DNA of 64,000 bases from Metridium senile (GCA_949775045.1 OX459097.1:20929668-20993667), one strand, 5' to 3'; counted from the stretch's first letter, positions 1 to 17,028 are shown. Notes: a model not told the origin generated them from the sequence alone. Numbers and translations are program-made.

Positions 1-36
1 TTGCTGCCAGAAATGATTCCTCAAGGGATTAATTGA
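1..36 (+). CDS. Gene A: C-terminal end of last coding exon (partial)
   Basis: The window opens inside a coding exon that reads LLPEMIPQGIN and stops at TGA (34-36). It aligns with the last exon of gene C (38,726-38,794), which ends CLLEKIPQAIH then TGA. The similarity continues past the stop: the gaaaacctagc motif and the following A-rich segment are shared. A second matching block lies at about 2,480-2,690 and 38,950-39,420, so the 3' flank was duplicated too, with transposons inserted since. Upstream exons are outside the window. No function is recognised. Only 11 residues are visible, so the call rests on paralogy with gene C. Confidence 0.45.
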   Translation: MLPEMIPQGIN

Positions 37-944
37 GAAAACCTAGCAATTTCCAAGAAAAGAAAATTTGTGATTAAGTAATATATAACATATATGTTTT
101 AGAAAAGAGTGTAATATCGAGTAATCATTAGAAGTAACATGCATTGCAAAACAAAAAAAGCACAAGGCCTGGAACAGTAGGAAATATCAGATAAAACGAA
201 ATATTTTCGACAATTTCGTGAAAACATTAGAAAAGGCAGCAAAACTTTCAGATAACCTTGATTCCATTTGGTGGGATGTTTTAGTGTAGTGTTTGGGCAT
301 AACCACAGATCACCGGGTGGGTCACATGACTTTTTTATAATCAAATTTTAAAATACTCCTCCGGTAGTGAGTTCAACAATTATCTGGAAAGTAAATTTAT
401 TTTTCCGAGTACTTTTGAAACGTGTCTTGGTTGGTTGAAAAAGTTAACTGCTTTAATAGGCTGTTATGCAAAATAGGTCACGTGCCTTCACAAATGCCCA
501 TTTATCTCGTTATGTCGCTACCTAAAAGTGAAAGTCATCAGCTAAGACAGTTTAATTTTGTTTTTATTTATTTAATGACTATCCTTTTTTGCAAACAAAA
601 ACAAATTATCAAAAATGTCATAAATAAGTTAAGGTCGCTGAGTTATATCATAGCACCAAATATATAGGTGGTCGGGAAATATTGAGGCAGTTTAAGTTTT
701 TTTTTTAGTTTGTAGGGAATCCTCTTGGTATCCCATGCTTTAATGTACTTGAGGATCACTTTGCTAACGCCTCAAGCTTTAAGTCAGAAAATCAATTACA
801 AGTATGTGTGGTACTTTTACTGTAAGAGCGTTTTAAAATAACCATTTCAGCTCCACATGCTTATTCTACATAAATATTTCACACATCTATATCAAATAAA
901 TAGGTTGAAATCATAATTAAGATAAATCATACGTTCATCCCTTA

Positions 945-1076
945 GGGGCTGTTTATATGAATGCGAGTTGTCCCTGTTATCCGGGATAAATATTTTGTTT
1001 TATATTTCCCGTGGGACAGAAAACAATAGAGTTATACCGGCTTACAGGGACATCTAACTTTCATATAAACAGCCCC
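945..1076. mobile_element. MITE with GGGGCTGTTTATATG ends and TTA target duplication
   Basis: A 132-bp element whose two ends are inverted copies (GGGGCTGTTTATATGAA), flanked on both sides by TTA (942-944 and 1077-1079). TTA duplication and G-rich ends suggest a PIF/Harbinger-type non-autonomous element. A compound relative lies at 47,882-48,112. It has no coding capacity. Confidence 0.75.
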
Positions 1077-1229
1077 TTAGAGCGAAAACACTTGAACCAT
1101 GATATAAAAACAAAATAGTTACTAACTAATAGTTTTATTTAGTGACTATTTAGTCAGCATCACTCAACCAGAACATCAAATACAAAATGAAACAATACCT
1201 CATTACAACTTTACTTGTCTTTTATAGTA

Positions 1230-1370
1230 GAGTGAAGGCATATAACCCGTGAAATAGAAATTGATTGCTAAAGTGTAACAGTCAAATAGACACAAAAGAA
1301 AACAATTGAATTAGAGACTGCTAAAGTGTATTATTCTAATATATATTTCACGGGTTAAATGACTTCACTC
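1230..1370. mobile_element. MITE with GAGTGAAG ends and TA target duplication
   Basis: A 141-bp element. Its left end GAGTGAAGGCATATAACCCG is matched in inverted orientation at the right end with two mismatches. TA flanks both sides (1228-1229 and 1371-1372), as for Tc1/mariner-type insertions. Confidence 0.7.
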
Positions 1371-1629
1371 TAACTAACAGTCGCTAAATAAGAACTATTA
1401 CACACTAACAATTTCATTTTGTTTCATGGTTTATTAATTTAAGATTTTGGATCTGGGGTTCATCATTTCGCTGTTAAAAGCATTGCTAAGAATCAGAATG
1501 TTCAGACATATTTCAATGTAGAAGTACTAGCGTATTTTACCTCTTAATTTACATTATAGCATCTCTAAAAAAAAACTTGTTGTCACGATGCTAGTATGTA
1601 ATCTCTTTATGACTACATTGTTTCTTTAA

Positions 1630-2465
1630 GAGAGTGTCCATGGTAGAACCAGGCAAAACCAGGCAGTGGGTGCTACATGGGGGTTCACCGATTTTGCTAA
1701 AACTTGGTACAGTTGTAGGTCCTAGTAAGGTATTTATTATCCCAGAAACTCAGTTGGATCTGTCACTTTGGTGGGAAGTTAGACTACGCCCCATAAAATA
1801 CCCATTTTGCCTCGAAAATCAGCTAAAATATAGCTAATATTTGATGAAACAGAAAACCTTAAATATTGATAACAGAGATGTAAAACTTGTTTCCCTATAC
1901 ATTACAGATGTCAGTAAGTGTTACCAAGCAAGGAGGTACATTTTTCTTCTAAGCCGTTTCCATGGCAACAATATGTATCGGAGCAAAAATTGCCAATTTT
2001 GAACTAACTGTAATATCTCTAGGTTTAAAAATTTATATCTCAAAAGTTCACTTTGAAAATGTCAAAAATGCCCAATAATCAACTTAATCATTGTCTTAAA
2101 TTACCAAAACAAGAAGAAAATGTGGGGCATTTGGTAACCTTAACTTATATGACGGGTTTACTCAACCCTACTATGTCAATATCACAAAATTCAAGAAGAT
2201 TTATTCCCGCAAAAAAAATGGTTGACATCCTCCCAATAGCATTAAATTGGCTTCTAATAACCAGGTTGAGTCTATATTATGCTCAATGTATCTTAATTTC
2301 TAGGATAATAAAATTTATTTAAGGCAGAGATTTCTGTGACGACATACATCCTATTATCGTGCTTTTCGTAAAAAATAGTATATATCTTCTATTCTGCAAT
2401 ATTAAGCAAAATCGGCGAGCCCCCACGTAGCACCTACTGCCTGGTCTCATCATGGATACACTCTC
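1630..2465. mobile_element. Non-autonomous DNA transposon with ~65-bp terminal inverted repeats
   Basis: The first ~65 bases (GAGAGTGTCCATGG... through CCGATTTTGCT) return in inverted orientation at 2,394-2,465. The left copy has an extra 10-bp duplication, AAAACCAGGC. The interior has no convincing gene; short ORFs there show no recognisable domain. No clear target duplication is visible. Confidence 0.6.
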
Positions 2466-2684
2466 AAATGAGGGGGTCGAATTAAAAGAATGAGGATTCA
2501 ATCCTGCACACCCTGTTTCTCAAATGTTATCATCTCTGTGCTTATTTCAAATAAGGTTGTTCTATCAAGGAAGAAGGTACTTTGATTGGTGAACCGCAAA
2601 AACAACAAGCAATGGAGGAATCCCCTCAACAATGAGAAGGGGGATTGGGAAGTGTCAGTATTTTTACAGTACAAAAACAATTTT

Positions 2685-3345
2685 CATTCTGAACGTGATA
2701 CAGCTAACATTTTCAATAATCGTCCTCTCTTCTCTTTCAAGCGTGATCGTAGCATTCGTAATTTTGTTGTCAAGGGCGTTTTGCCTAACGACAAAGATCC
2801 TGGCACTTTCCGTTGTTCTCTTAAGCGTTGTAATACATGTTCCCATATTAATTCACGTACATCTGCTACTGGCCCTAAATCTTCGCATCGCATTAGTGTC
2901 CATTTTACTTGTACTTGTGTTACCCCTAATGTTATTTATTGTATTCAAGGTACTTTGTGTAACCAGCTTTATGTCGGAGAATCTACTAGACGTCTTGTTG
3001 ATCTCGTTCGTGATATAGGCACGAACGACAACACAATTCTTAGGTACACAGTAACCTTTCGACATGAATGAACGATTCGCTTTCAATAAAATTGTTCCAT
3101 TGCTCTTTAACTCCTACATTTTCTATCGCCTTTTGATTGGTTCATCACTTTTCCCGCTTCTTATTTATACTCAGTATCTCTCTTAGTCTAACTCTTTTAC
3201 TCCGACGAAGGGCTAAAGCTCGAAACGTCAGTAAAGTTAAGTCAACATTTTTTAAGGTGTTACAAATTTCATTATATTACCTATCGTTTATATCAAACAC
3301 CGACGCAGTCTATACTAGTTTACTCACTAGTTTCCATTAAAACAA
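2685..3345 (+). mobile_element. Penelope-like element, 5'-truncated: GIY-YIG region and 3' end
   Basis: The reading frame from about 2,690 to 3,071 encodes the C-terminal part of a Penelope-like retroelement polyprotein. Visible hallmarks are a Cys-rich linker (TFRCSLKRCNTCSH), then HFTCTC, then the GIY-YIG endonuclease core VIYCIQGTLCNQLYVGEST followed by RRL. The frame breaks soon afterwards, so the distal endonuclease helix is lost. The reverse transcriptase is absent (5' truncation). The following ~270 bp is AT-rich and holds the ribozyme-like motif typical of Penelope terminal repeats. The element lies in the 3' flank of gene A. It is inactive as seen. Confidence 0.75.
3202..3231 (+). 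ncRNA. Hammerhead-ribozyme-like motif of the Penelope-like element
   Basis: The sequence reads CCGACGA, then a 4-bp stem with UAAA loop (GGGC/GCUC), then GAAAC, then GUC. This is the order CUGANGA - stem II - GAAA - cleavage triplet of minimal hammerheads described in Penelope-like elements. Stem III would be only ~2 bp. The second core base is C instead of U, so self-cleavage is doubtful. This is a motif match by eye, not a covariance-model hit. Confidence 0.5.
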
Positions 3346-5190
3346 AATCAGTATATTCTCACCACGAAATTTTAATTGATGTTTTTAACTATTGTGCTTT
3401 TATTAAACAATGACACGGAACATTGGATTATTTTTGTTATCACATTGGATTATGTTTTATCTTGATTTATAATGGTATTTGAATTGAGTGGAGTGCAATT
3501 TAGCTCGAAATCAAATGCGCGATAACAAATGTGCACGACTGCGTAGCGGGAGTGAGATTTGAATCGCAAGTTTGATTTCGAACCAAAATTGCATGACGCG
3601 AGGTTCAATTACCACTTAATTATATCCATTTTGAAATCAAACTGTAGTTTATAGCATGCTTTTATTGATTTTTTTGAATACCCGATACGGAAATGCTCTT
3701 TTTACATTAAAAATGTCATGTGACAGTTCGTTTGCAAGTTTGACAAGTGATCATTAGTTTGCTTCAGTTGGCACCTCAAAATTCCTGCAAATTTGGCGAA
3801 ATTTATAGTTTAATCTTCAACATCTGACTCAATAAGGTACGGTTTTTGTGTCTTCTGTAGCTGAGGAGATATTCAGGACCAATCTTGGAATATTTTGAGA
3901 ACTAACTTAATCGTACACATGTGTGGAATGGCATTGAGCTCCGCAAAACCGGCACACGTGAAACTGGACATTATAAATCAGACAACGCTAAACCACATTC
4001 GATTTGTTTTTTTACAACACAAACCAAAATAAATGTACAAAAAGTAGTATGTCAGTTAACGAACGTACAAATGACGAATTTGTCAAGCATCGAACTCAAT
4101 GGTTTCTCTTCAAGCTACGGAAAATCACACAATTTACGAAAATGATCAGTTTTTCAGCCGGAAAAAAAACAAATAAGCTTATTTTCATACAGAAATACAG
4201 TGCACTGTTTGTCTTGAGAGACTGCTAAAAGTGAAGTTAGAAAACTAAAAGTACAAGAACGTCAAACACGGCCGATAAACAGCTTGGTTCAGGTTTCACC
4301 CTTTCAAAAAAATTGCATTTTAATTACATTAAAACTGATTATATAGAAGATTACACCATACCTGATATGCTAGCCTTTGAACAACATTCTAAGCTTTTTA
4401 AATCAGTCTTGAACGAATGGTATTGCTCGTCAAAAATGTAATTTTGATCACGTTTTTGTTGAAAAGACTACAGAATTGATTGTAAGTGAAGATTTGTCGA
4501 AAAGACTGAAAAAACGCATAAAATTAAAACAAAAACAGCTCCATGACAGCATAGTTACATTATTAGTTATATAGTTATTACAATTTGCTACTTACAAAAA
4601 AGTAATTTCCATTGATAGTTTATCCATAAACTTATTTTTAAAATCCTTTTTTGACGAAAAATCTTTGTGGATGACAAACTTTCCCTCAATTCCGCACGAG
4701 TGTTGTGTGACATGATGACGTGATCACCGTTGTCTGGACTCTCATTTACCACGGTAAATCAACCAATCAGCGCGCGAGTTTTCACACAAGTGTTGTAAAA
4801 AGCAGTATTTCCACGTCAATGATAATTTGGGATTATTTAAATACTTTAAGTTATTGAATTCATTCATGTTCTTGGACATAATTCAATTCATAAATGTTTG
4901 CTTTGAAACACCTGAAAACTGACATTTTTTGCATTTTATTTCCTGTCATCTGATAGGTTAGTTTGTTAGTTTCCTGTAATCTCTTGGATGTTCAAATTGG
5001 TGCAATTTAGACTCAAAATGGTGCGATTTATGTTGAAATCAAGCTGTAAAAAAAAAAAACAATCAGATTGCTGGATTCACTAGCGATTTCAAATGGATAT
5101 AATTAACTGTATAATTAAAGTACTCGTAAGCTTCGCGAGTAGCGAGTAACGAGTCGCGTGAATTGTTTCTTGAATCGAAGCTCCCTCTAT
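3346..5190. other. AT-rich stretch without a recognisable gene
   Basis: I see no convincing gene here. The two ends share diverged motifs in similar orientation (a GGTGCAATTTAG/GATTTCAAATGGATATAATTA type pattern near 3,500-3,650 and 4,995-5,110), which suggests an old transposon. Short open segments around 3,920-4,230 are too degenerate to name. Confidence 0.3.
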
Positions 5191-5194
5191 AAAC

Positions 5195-5640
5195 TATGTT
5201 TTTAGGGCTGTAACACATTGGAAAACGTACATATCTTATATAGAAAATATATCTAAATGGAGATAACAAGTTAAGATAAGAAATATAAATTACAAAATTT
5301 GGAAAACGGTATCACAAAAGATAGGTTCTTGTTATGTTTCTGAATGTTTTTAAAGTTTGCTTAATTATGCGCTAAAAAATATGTGAGACATTTAATTTCT
5401 TACCTTAGGTTGATGGACTACACTGAACAGCAATCCAATCCAATCCATCCAATACAATATTTGTATTCTTAGGCAAAGTCCATACTAGTTGTCCCGATCA
5501 TCTTAACCGCCCGTTAAATAATATTAATTAAAGTCCCAGGGAACTATTTTTGATTATTTGTTCGTCAATGACAACTCTTTTGAAATGCTTGTATGGGATA
5601 CAACTCAACACCATTTTCATACTAGAAAAAACTTAGACGT
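5195..5640 (-). repeat. Dispersed repeat carrying a 30-codon ORF, minus-strand copy
   Basis: The reverse complement matches 9,650-10,115 along most of its length, and parts match 28,285-28,760 and 29,580-30,110. Reading on the minus strand it contains an ATG (5,620-5,618) starting MKMVLSCIPYK and ending TAA (5,530-5,528), then a CATCAACCTAAG/GTAAG segment resembling a splice donor. It may be an old duplicated gene piece or a transposon. Confidence 0.55.
5528..5620 (-). CDS. Small ORF of the MKMV(L/F)SC family
   Basis: Thirty codons. The N-terminal part MKMVLSCIPYKHFKRVVID is closely similar to the ORFs at 9,675 (MKMVFSCIPYK), 29,957 (MKMVLSYRMHKYFRNHV) and 28,287/55,051 (CVTYKYFKK). The context just before the ATG (…TCTAGT or TCGAGT) is also conserved. 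No known domain is recognised. Whether it is translated is unknown; a pseudogenised exon family is an equally good reading. Confidence 0.25.
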   Translation of the reverse strand: MKMVLSCIPYKHFKRVVIDEQIIKNSSLGL

Positions 5641-5693
5641 GTTAAATTAATTATTAATTTCATGTTTGACTCATATTGAAATACACCTATTTG

Positions 5694-5937
5694 AATTGAC
5701 GTTGTCCATCTGGAATGGTTGATCTGAGACCGATAGGAATTGTGGGAGCTCGCTAAACTGCAAATACATTGTTTTAATCACACTTAAATGGTGCTGAGTT
5801 ACAGATAACAGTATTCCAGAAGTAAACATTAATATTCAAGTGTGATTATAATAGTGCATTTGCAGTTTAAAGAGATCCCACAATTCCTATCGGTCTCAGA
5901 TCAACCATTCCAGATGGACAACGTTAATTGAAATAGC
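5694..5937. mobile_element. Hairpin element (MITE), ~57-bp inverted arms
   Basis: The left arm (from ACGTTGTCCATCTGGAATGG to GAATTGTGGGA) is repeated in inverted orientation at the right end with very few mismatches. The interior of about 120 bp also shows partial self-complementarity (GCAAATACATTG / AGTGCATTTGC). It has no coding capacity. The copy is young, judging by arm identity. Confidence 0.75.
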
Positions 5938-6121
5938 TGGCGGAAACCAAGGATACCGTTCGAGCGTTGAACAATTGACGCGCATACATGCCTCCATAAA
6001 CGTTAACATTTAACAATAACAAAAAATGATAATAATAAAACAGAATTTAGTAATTATTTATGCATGGATTCGGGCTAGAACGTTTAAATCAAGACAATAT
6101 AATAAATGATCGATATTTTAG

Positions 6122-6871
6122 TTACACTTTAACTTCAGATGCATTATTAGAATTATAACATTTACCCCAATCTATTGCTCTCACATCATCACAGAATTTA
6201 TGTTGGTCAAAATTGGAATAATCTCTTATAATCTTAGGAAAGTTTTTTGGAAGTGCAGTGAATTTGTTAATGATTATAAAATTTGGAAGATGATCTGTAA
6301 GATCATATATTAAATTTCCACTAATGGTATGGTGCGAAAGTGAATTGAGAAAAATATTATCAATTAAAGTTGCTGAGTGATATGTTATCCTAGTGGGCTT
6401 GATAATATGTGGACTATAAAAGTATGAAGAAAGAATATTATTAAATTCATGAGTATCTAAATGAGTTTCAAAATTTAATAGATTTAAATTAAAGTCACCA
6501 AGTAATGTGCAGGTCTTATTTTCATGGCTTATTTTTTCTAGGGTATCATTAATATAATTTATAAAGCTTGTGGCACTGCTACGAGGGTGTCTGTAAACAA
6601 CACCACAGAGTAAATTTTCAAGAAACTCACTTTGAACTTCAAGCCAGAGTGTTTCATAATCAGCAGTGGAATGAGATAAGTCAGATCTTAAGTGGAAAGA
6701 AAGATTTTCATTAATATAGAAACCAACTCCACCAGCATTTGACAAGCTTGGTTGAGATAGGAATGTGTAACCTGTAAGGTCAGTGTTTAGAGTATAGAAT
6801 GAGCCTGTCATTATTTTAGTTTCAGTTAAACCAATAATGCTAAATTTATGATTCAACTGGTGCAACAACAA
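6122..6871 (-). pseudogene. LINE ORF2 fragment: APE-type endonuclease domain
   Basis: The frame carries the motif order of an apurinic-like endonuclease: IIGLTETKI near residue 13, GGVGFYI near 47, GVVYRHPRS near 91, LLGDFNLNLL near 124, ATLIDNIFLNS near 167 and DLTDHLPNF near 190 (the SDH motif with T for S). This enzyme nicks the target DNA to start reverse transcription. The frame ends at residue 249 before any reverse-transcriptase motif. The start of ORF2 is out of frame upstream of position 6,871. Confidence 0.8.
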
Positions 6872-7057
6872 TATTGGAAATTGGTTTGTAATGGTAAATT
6901 AACATCCGGATCTAGTTCATTATGATTTATAGATTGAGACCTCATATTTAGATGAGGTAGATTGTTTAAATCATTAATGTTGAATTATTCAATTAAATAA
7001 TTACATCCAAGAGGAATTATGACCATAGTAAAGAATTTGGTAATATTCATAAAGAAC

Positions 7058-7793
7058 TTAGCTGATAAGTAATCTTCTGATGTCATTTTCAGTCTTTATC
7101 GAGATAACAGGACTATCGTTGTCTTTCCTTAGGCAAGTTGTCCCAAAATGTGTCCATATGAATTTGTAGTGGTTTTTCTTTTTGAAATCCAAGCATCTGT
7201 TAAATAACTTACGGTTAGTTGCTGTTAGGCTTTCGCAGATGAATATGGGCTGTTCGCGCTGTCTGACATAACCAAGATCTCTAGTTGACTGTTGATGCAA
7301 TTTCTTCCTTGAGTAGTAGAAGTCATCCCTTGTTGAACGCTTAGTAAACTTCACGATGATTGCCGGATCACGTTTAATTTGCGATCCATCACTTCTTGTG
7401 ATAACTTTATTTTGAAGGCGGTGGCTAATTGAGATATCACCTTCTTCAATATCCACATCAATCAATCCTCCAACTTTCTCTACAATGTTATCAGTGGATT
7501 CGTCCTGTGTGTACGGAATACCTCTTATTTCAATGCAATCTCTTCGTGAGTACTGTTCTTGATCATTGATTGCTTTACTGTGCATTTCAATCTCGTTACT
7601 TGAATGAAGTACTTGGCTTTTAAGAGCGTTATGGTCTTTAGTTAATTGAGAGTGATCTTTCTTTAAGGCTTCAAAGTGCATTGATAGCTCATCATATTGG
7701 TCACTCAGGTGTTGTAGAGCTGACTCAATGTCATCGATTTTTTTTTATCTTATCCATGATCTGCTTTAGTTGATCTTCTGTTAGAGTTGCCAT
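7058..7793 (-). pseudogene. LINE ORF1 (coiled coil plus RNA-binding domain), one frameshift
   Basis: It starts at ATG 7,793 (MATLTEDQLKQIMDK). A run of nine A (minus strand, near 7,738-7,746) shifts the frame; with one A fewer the frame joins KKIDDIESALQHLSDQYDEL and runs to the stop at 7,058. About 245 codons in all. The N-terminal half is a heptad-like coiled coil. It is followed by EQYSRRDCIEIRGIP, the signature of the RRM-like domain of L1-type ORF1 proteins, and a basic C-terminal region. The product would be an RNA chaperone that coats the LINE transcript. The homopolymer error could also be an assembly error. Confidence 0.75.
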
Positions 7794-8019
7794 TATAGTA
7801 AATTTGAAAAAAAGTAATAAATAGACGGGAAAATAATGAAATATTTGTAGAGAAAAGTTCAAAATTCAATTCGAGTTTCAGAGCGCGGGAAAACCGCCAT
7901 CTTGCTTCTTCGCTGACCGCTATGGAGAGAGAATCAAAACAAAGACCTGGAAAAGCCAGTAAAATGTAAGATATTTCTCGCTCTCTTTTTGATTGACACA
8001 ATGTCAAAAACCTCATTGG

Positions 8020-8640
8020 CTATCGATGTAGATGACGCAATCATGTAAAGCAACGCACAAAAGGAAAGTTTGTTATTTACACGAGGGGTGGAGATTTCTC
8101 ATTGAACAAAAAGGCCGATAAAAGCATGTTAATGGACAATTCATGAATGGAAATTGATTTGAATGTAAGTTAAAATTTGTAATAAATTCCACTACCTTTT
8201 CTTAGGTTGGTTATCGTTTTCATTTTATGCACTTTTTCATCTTTTTCTCAATTTTCAACTGTCACTTCAGTCAATAGTTTTGTTCAGACAAAAAAGTGTT
8301 CAGAATGTTTTTGATGGAAAATACGATTCCCAAACGATAGTGTGATTAGTCTTGTTATTATCCCTTTTATTTTTAAGCCATTAAGCTTATTTTGCTTTTG
8401 ATAACGCTTTGATGTAATTAAAAGCCTCAAGAATAAGTTCTACCAACACAAGATCGATTTGAAAAGACAAGGATTTTAAAACAAGGTATTTTATTATGAA
8501 AAACTTCGTGTAAAACATCATTTTGTTCTGTAAACCAAAATTTAACGACTTTGAAGTAAAAACTACTAAAAAATGCTCGTTTAGTAGCCATAAAATAGTC
8601 AATATTGCTAAATAAACAGAATTTATTCAACCAATTTTAA
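8020..8640. other. Intergenic stretch, nothing recognised
   Basis: AT-rich sequence between the LINE 5' end and the tandem repeat. I see no gene, inverted repeat or RNA gene. Confidence 0.3.
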
Positions 8641-8689
8641 ATTATGTTTGTATTTCAATTCACCTATGATGTTTTCCGTTTATGAGGAA

Positions 8690-8870
8690 AGAAGATTGAA
8701 CTAATTTAGACTGCAAAACAGTCCCTACTTTTACATAAAAACTATGACAAAACGAGTTGAATATTGAACTAATTTAGGCTGCAAAACAGTCCCTATACTA
8801 TACTACATTTACACGAAAACTACAACGAGACGAGTTGAGGATTGAACTAATTTTTGAGTTTTGTCGCTCA
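8690..8870. repeat. Short tandem array of ~75-bp units
   Basis: Two and a half diverged units of the form GAACTAATTTAGACTGCAAA - ACAGTCCCTA - TTTACACGAAAAC - GACGAGTTGA. The same unit recurs in about five degraded copies at 24,975-25,310, so it is a dispersed minisatellite. Confidence 0.6.
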
Positions 8871-9649
8871 AAAACTTGAAACAAATGATAATCTTGAACC
8901 ATGGATAATAAAAACACTTTATCGGCGATTATTTTCTTGAGGTTTTCTTTCTTCAATGACATTGAGCATATTTTAACGAATAGATGTACATATGTACTTG
9001 AATTTTGATGGATTAAAAATTTTATATTGTTCATAGTTCAACTGCCATGCTTGAAAATCCTTCAATAAACTGTGCCGAGGAAAGCGATTTGAAGACAGTT
9101 TTCATAACAAACAAGGTCGCTTCTTTATCAATTTTGTTTAATTGCTGTCAGATCTATTCCTCCGCGAAGGAAAATACGTTTTCTTGATCTTTTGTAATCA
9201 GACTTTTGCTTTTCTTTAGTATAATTTCTTCGTTTTTGTGTCTTTCAAGTTTATATGTTCTTCTTCGATCAAAACTCTCTTTATGTTCGTCGAAGTTCAT
9301 CTTTCTCCGTTCATATTTTGTATTAATGAAAGCTCTGCAATTAGCAAGTACTATTTTGTTGTTGTTTGTTTGACTTTTTTGTCGATAAAAGAACAACTTT
9401 GCTTTGTTGATCTAGTGCTATTTAGCGCGCGCGTCGTTCCCGCCGAAATGTAACAGCCAATCAGTATCGCGATGGGCACGTCGTTCATGAAAAATCAACT
9501 CGATGGGTTACCATTTTTTCTAAAGTATGGTGCTCCGCTATCGCGGGCGTATTGTGACGTATCTACGGATCGCGTCGAATATATATTGGTTCGATTTCCA
9601 CGGTAAGTTCCGCACTTCAATATCAGTCTCACAATTATAAGCATTTATT

Positions 9650-10115
9650 CCACATGATCTAAGGTTCTCCGAGAATGAAAATGGTCTTTAGTTGTATCCC
9701 ATACAAGTTTCGAAAAGGGTGTCATTATGAATCAATTATAAGTTCACTGGGACTAAGTTGACTAATGGATAGTTTTTAATTTGATCTGTACACATTGGAA
9801 TCTACAGATTATCGAGACAACTTATATAACTTTGTTTAAGAATACATATACATACCATGGATTGATGTTCAAAGTTCTTCCATCAACATAAGGTAAGAAA
9901 ATATCTTCCATATTTTTTTGGCACAAATACTGAAGCAATTGTTTTTTAAATTCAGAAACACAACAAGAGCCTATTTTTTGTGATATCGTTTTCCACATTT
10001 TGTAGTTTATATTTACAATGTCTTTATCTTAATTCAAAATATAATTTCTATTTAATATATATATACGTTTTCCAATGTCGGTGTTACAACCCTAAAACAT
10101 AGTTTAGATAGGGGA
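9650..10115 (+). repeat. Dispersed repeat carrying a small ORF, plus-strand copy
   Basis: This is colinear with the reverse complement of 5,195-5,640. It holds an ATG at 9,675 opening MKMVFSCIPYK with a stop at 9,759-9,761, then the CATCAACATAAG/GTAAG segment near 9,880, then a shared stretch ending in CCCTAAAACATAGTTTA. The ORF has lost the KHFKRVVID frame seen in the minus-strand copy. Confidence 0.55.
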
Positions 10116-10119
10116 CTAG

Positions 10120-11550
10120 GCTGCTCTAAGAAAACCCCAGAGAAAGGATTTCAAAGTGTTGTCTGTTTGGAATTTTGTGTAAAACGAAACAAACAAGTCG
10201 ACATTTGGAAAACTCGATTTCATAAAATTGTTTTAAGGCCGTTAAAATTTTAATATTTTATGTGTATATTAGGCAAATTTCAGGGGGGGAAATCATAGTA
10301 TTTTCCAAACGTTTTCAGTTTAATGAAACTGACGTCTTCAGGAATGTTAGCAAGCGCGGTGACATCATCAGCAAGGGCACGCTCGGATGGAGCAATCAAA
10401 TATTTTCAAACAAAACTTGGTTATTTTTTTGTAATTTCTTACAGATTTTCTTTAATTTTTCAAAGGATTGTCGCTTATTTAAATTACACTTAAGTACGTA
10501 TTAGTGACTAAATTGATATCAGTAATTTAGTAAATCAAAACAAAAATTTGTTTATAATTTGCTCTGGGTGACACTTTTCTGCACTGTTTAACTGCACTGC
10601 TCTAAGCCAATCAATTTTAAGTACTTTGTTCATGGTTATTATCAAACTGAAAATTATTATGATTTTTTTTCTTCTGAAATTTGCTCAAATATACACATCA
10701 ATGAACGTAGAAAACAATTTGATATATTATTATTTCATATATTTAGATATGTAAAATAGTTTTCATCATTTATTTATTTTACTTCCTTCAACCAACATAT
10801 TAATATAAAAATATATAATTTTTAATGATTTACTTAACTAATTAATTTAATCTCATTAATTCCGTAATATACAAATATTTTAAGAGGTTAGGAATTTCAA
10901 CGTTGTTATTTATTTTTTTTTATTTATTTTTTGTCTCGTTGTATAGTAATTGTTTATTATAAGATTGGTCGAAATATATAATATCTAAAAAATATAATTA
11001 TTCAGGCTATTTAATGCTATTTATACTAAAAGAAATATTGTTTTCGAAACAAATGAATCGATTTTCACTCGATATTTCCGAGTATTCGAATTTCCGAGCA
11101 AAGCAAAAATTCAAGAATGTCTTCCGAGTGTTCCCGAGTGTTAGCATTATATCGACAGGAGTTTAATGTATAGAAAACAGAACTGGGTCAGTCCATTTCA
11201 ACTCGTATTTATCTGGCTTCCAATTTTGGTGTTGGGAATTATATCAAATTAAATATGTGACACAAAAGTATTAATTTTGGTTGAATGTTTTTAGAATTCT
11301 AGTGTGAATGGCACAAAATAATCGATATTGGTTCGTTTTTCCTCAAATTATTGAAAAAGTGAATCGATTTTGGCTCGTTATAGTCTATTAAAGTCATCTA
11401 AGGTAGAATAAGAATACTAAAAGAAAGCAATCAATCTCGGTTCTACTCCCTTGTGGTTAATTCTTGTTATCGGAGAAGAAAAGAGAATATTCGTCAAAGA
11501 AATATTAGAAATTGATTCGAACACATTTGCATAATTTGTGAAGTCTTAAC
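10120..11550. other. Upstream region of gene B, nothing recognised
   Basis: Very AT-rich, with several ATATAT runs. No conserved coding segment is visible. It could hold the promoter and 5' UTR of gene B, but no TATA box can be chosen confidently. Confidence 0.25.
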
Positions 11551-11552
11551 TG

Positions 11553-16489
<4,937 letters not shown>

Positions 16490-17028
16490 GACACTAAGAG
16501 TAAATAGATGTAAAGCCTTTTTTTAAACAAATAGAAACATGGATCTTTCAGACCTTTATCACAAATCAGCTAATCACATGCACTGAAATGCCTGATAAAC
16601 CTCGCCCTGACTCTGACTCTAGTTGATAACATTGACTTCAATATAAAGTGGTTTTGTATTATTAAGTCAACGTGAGGCTTGCATGGAAACAGGTCATCCA
16701 CTATTGTTTTGGCAGTCCCTCATAGTAAAGCTAGTCAAGTGTTTTTATGATAAAACTGTTCTTCAAAAAAAAAATACTACTAAGACACTGAAAAACAATC
16801 ATGTGCAAAATTGTTGGGGATTGCAAAATTTTAATCACCGTTTTACCTTGAAGTTTAAACAATGGATATAATATGCAATGGTGCTTTAGCAAATCCCTCA
16901 CACCGAATCAAAGTTGATTGGCTTCAAAATTAAATCGGAAAGACAGGGCGACACCAAATTTTCATATACGTTTTTTGAAGTAAAGAGAACTGTCCCAAGG
17001 TATTTTGCATGATTGTAAATCCTGTTTA

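Larger units (their letters stand above)
6122..8010 (-). mobile_element. L2/CR1-like LINE, 5' portion (ORF1 plus endonuclease), 3'-truncated
   Basis: Read on the minus strand, the order is 5' UTR (about 8,010-7,794), ORF1 (7,793-7,058), a 190-bp gap, then the start of ORF2 (endonuclease, to 6,122). The reverse transcriptase that should follow is missing, and unrelated sequence begins below 6,122. LINEs normally lose their 5' end, so loss of the 3' half points to a later deletion or rearrangement. Both ORFs are damaged: ORF1 by a homopolymer frameshift, ORF2 by frame changes near its start. Confidence 0.8.
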
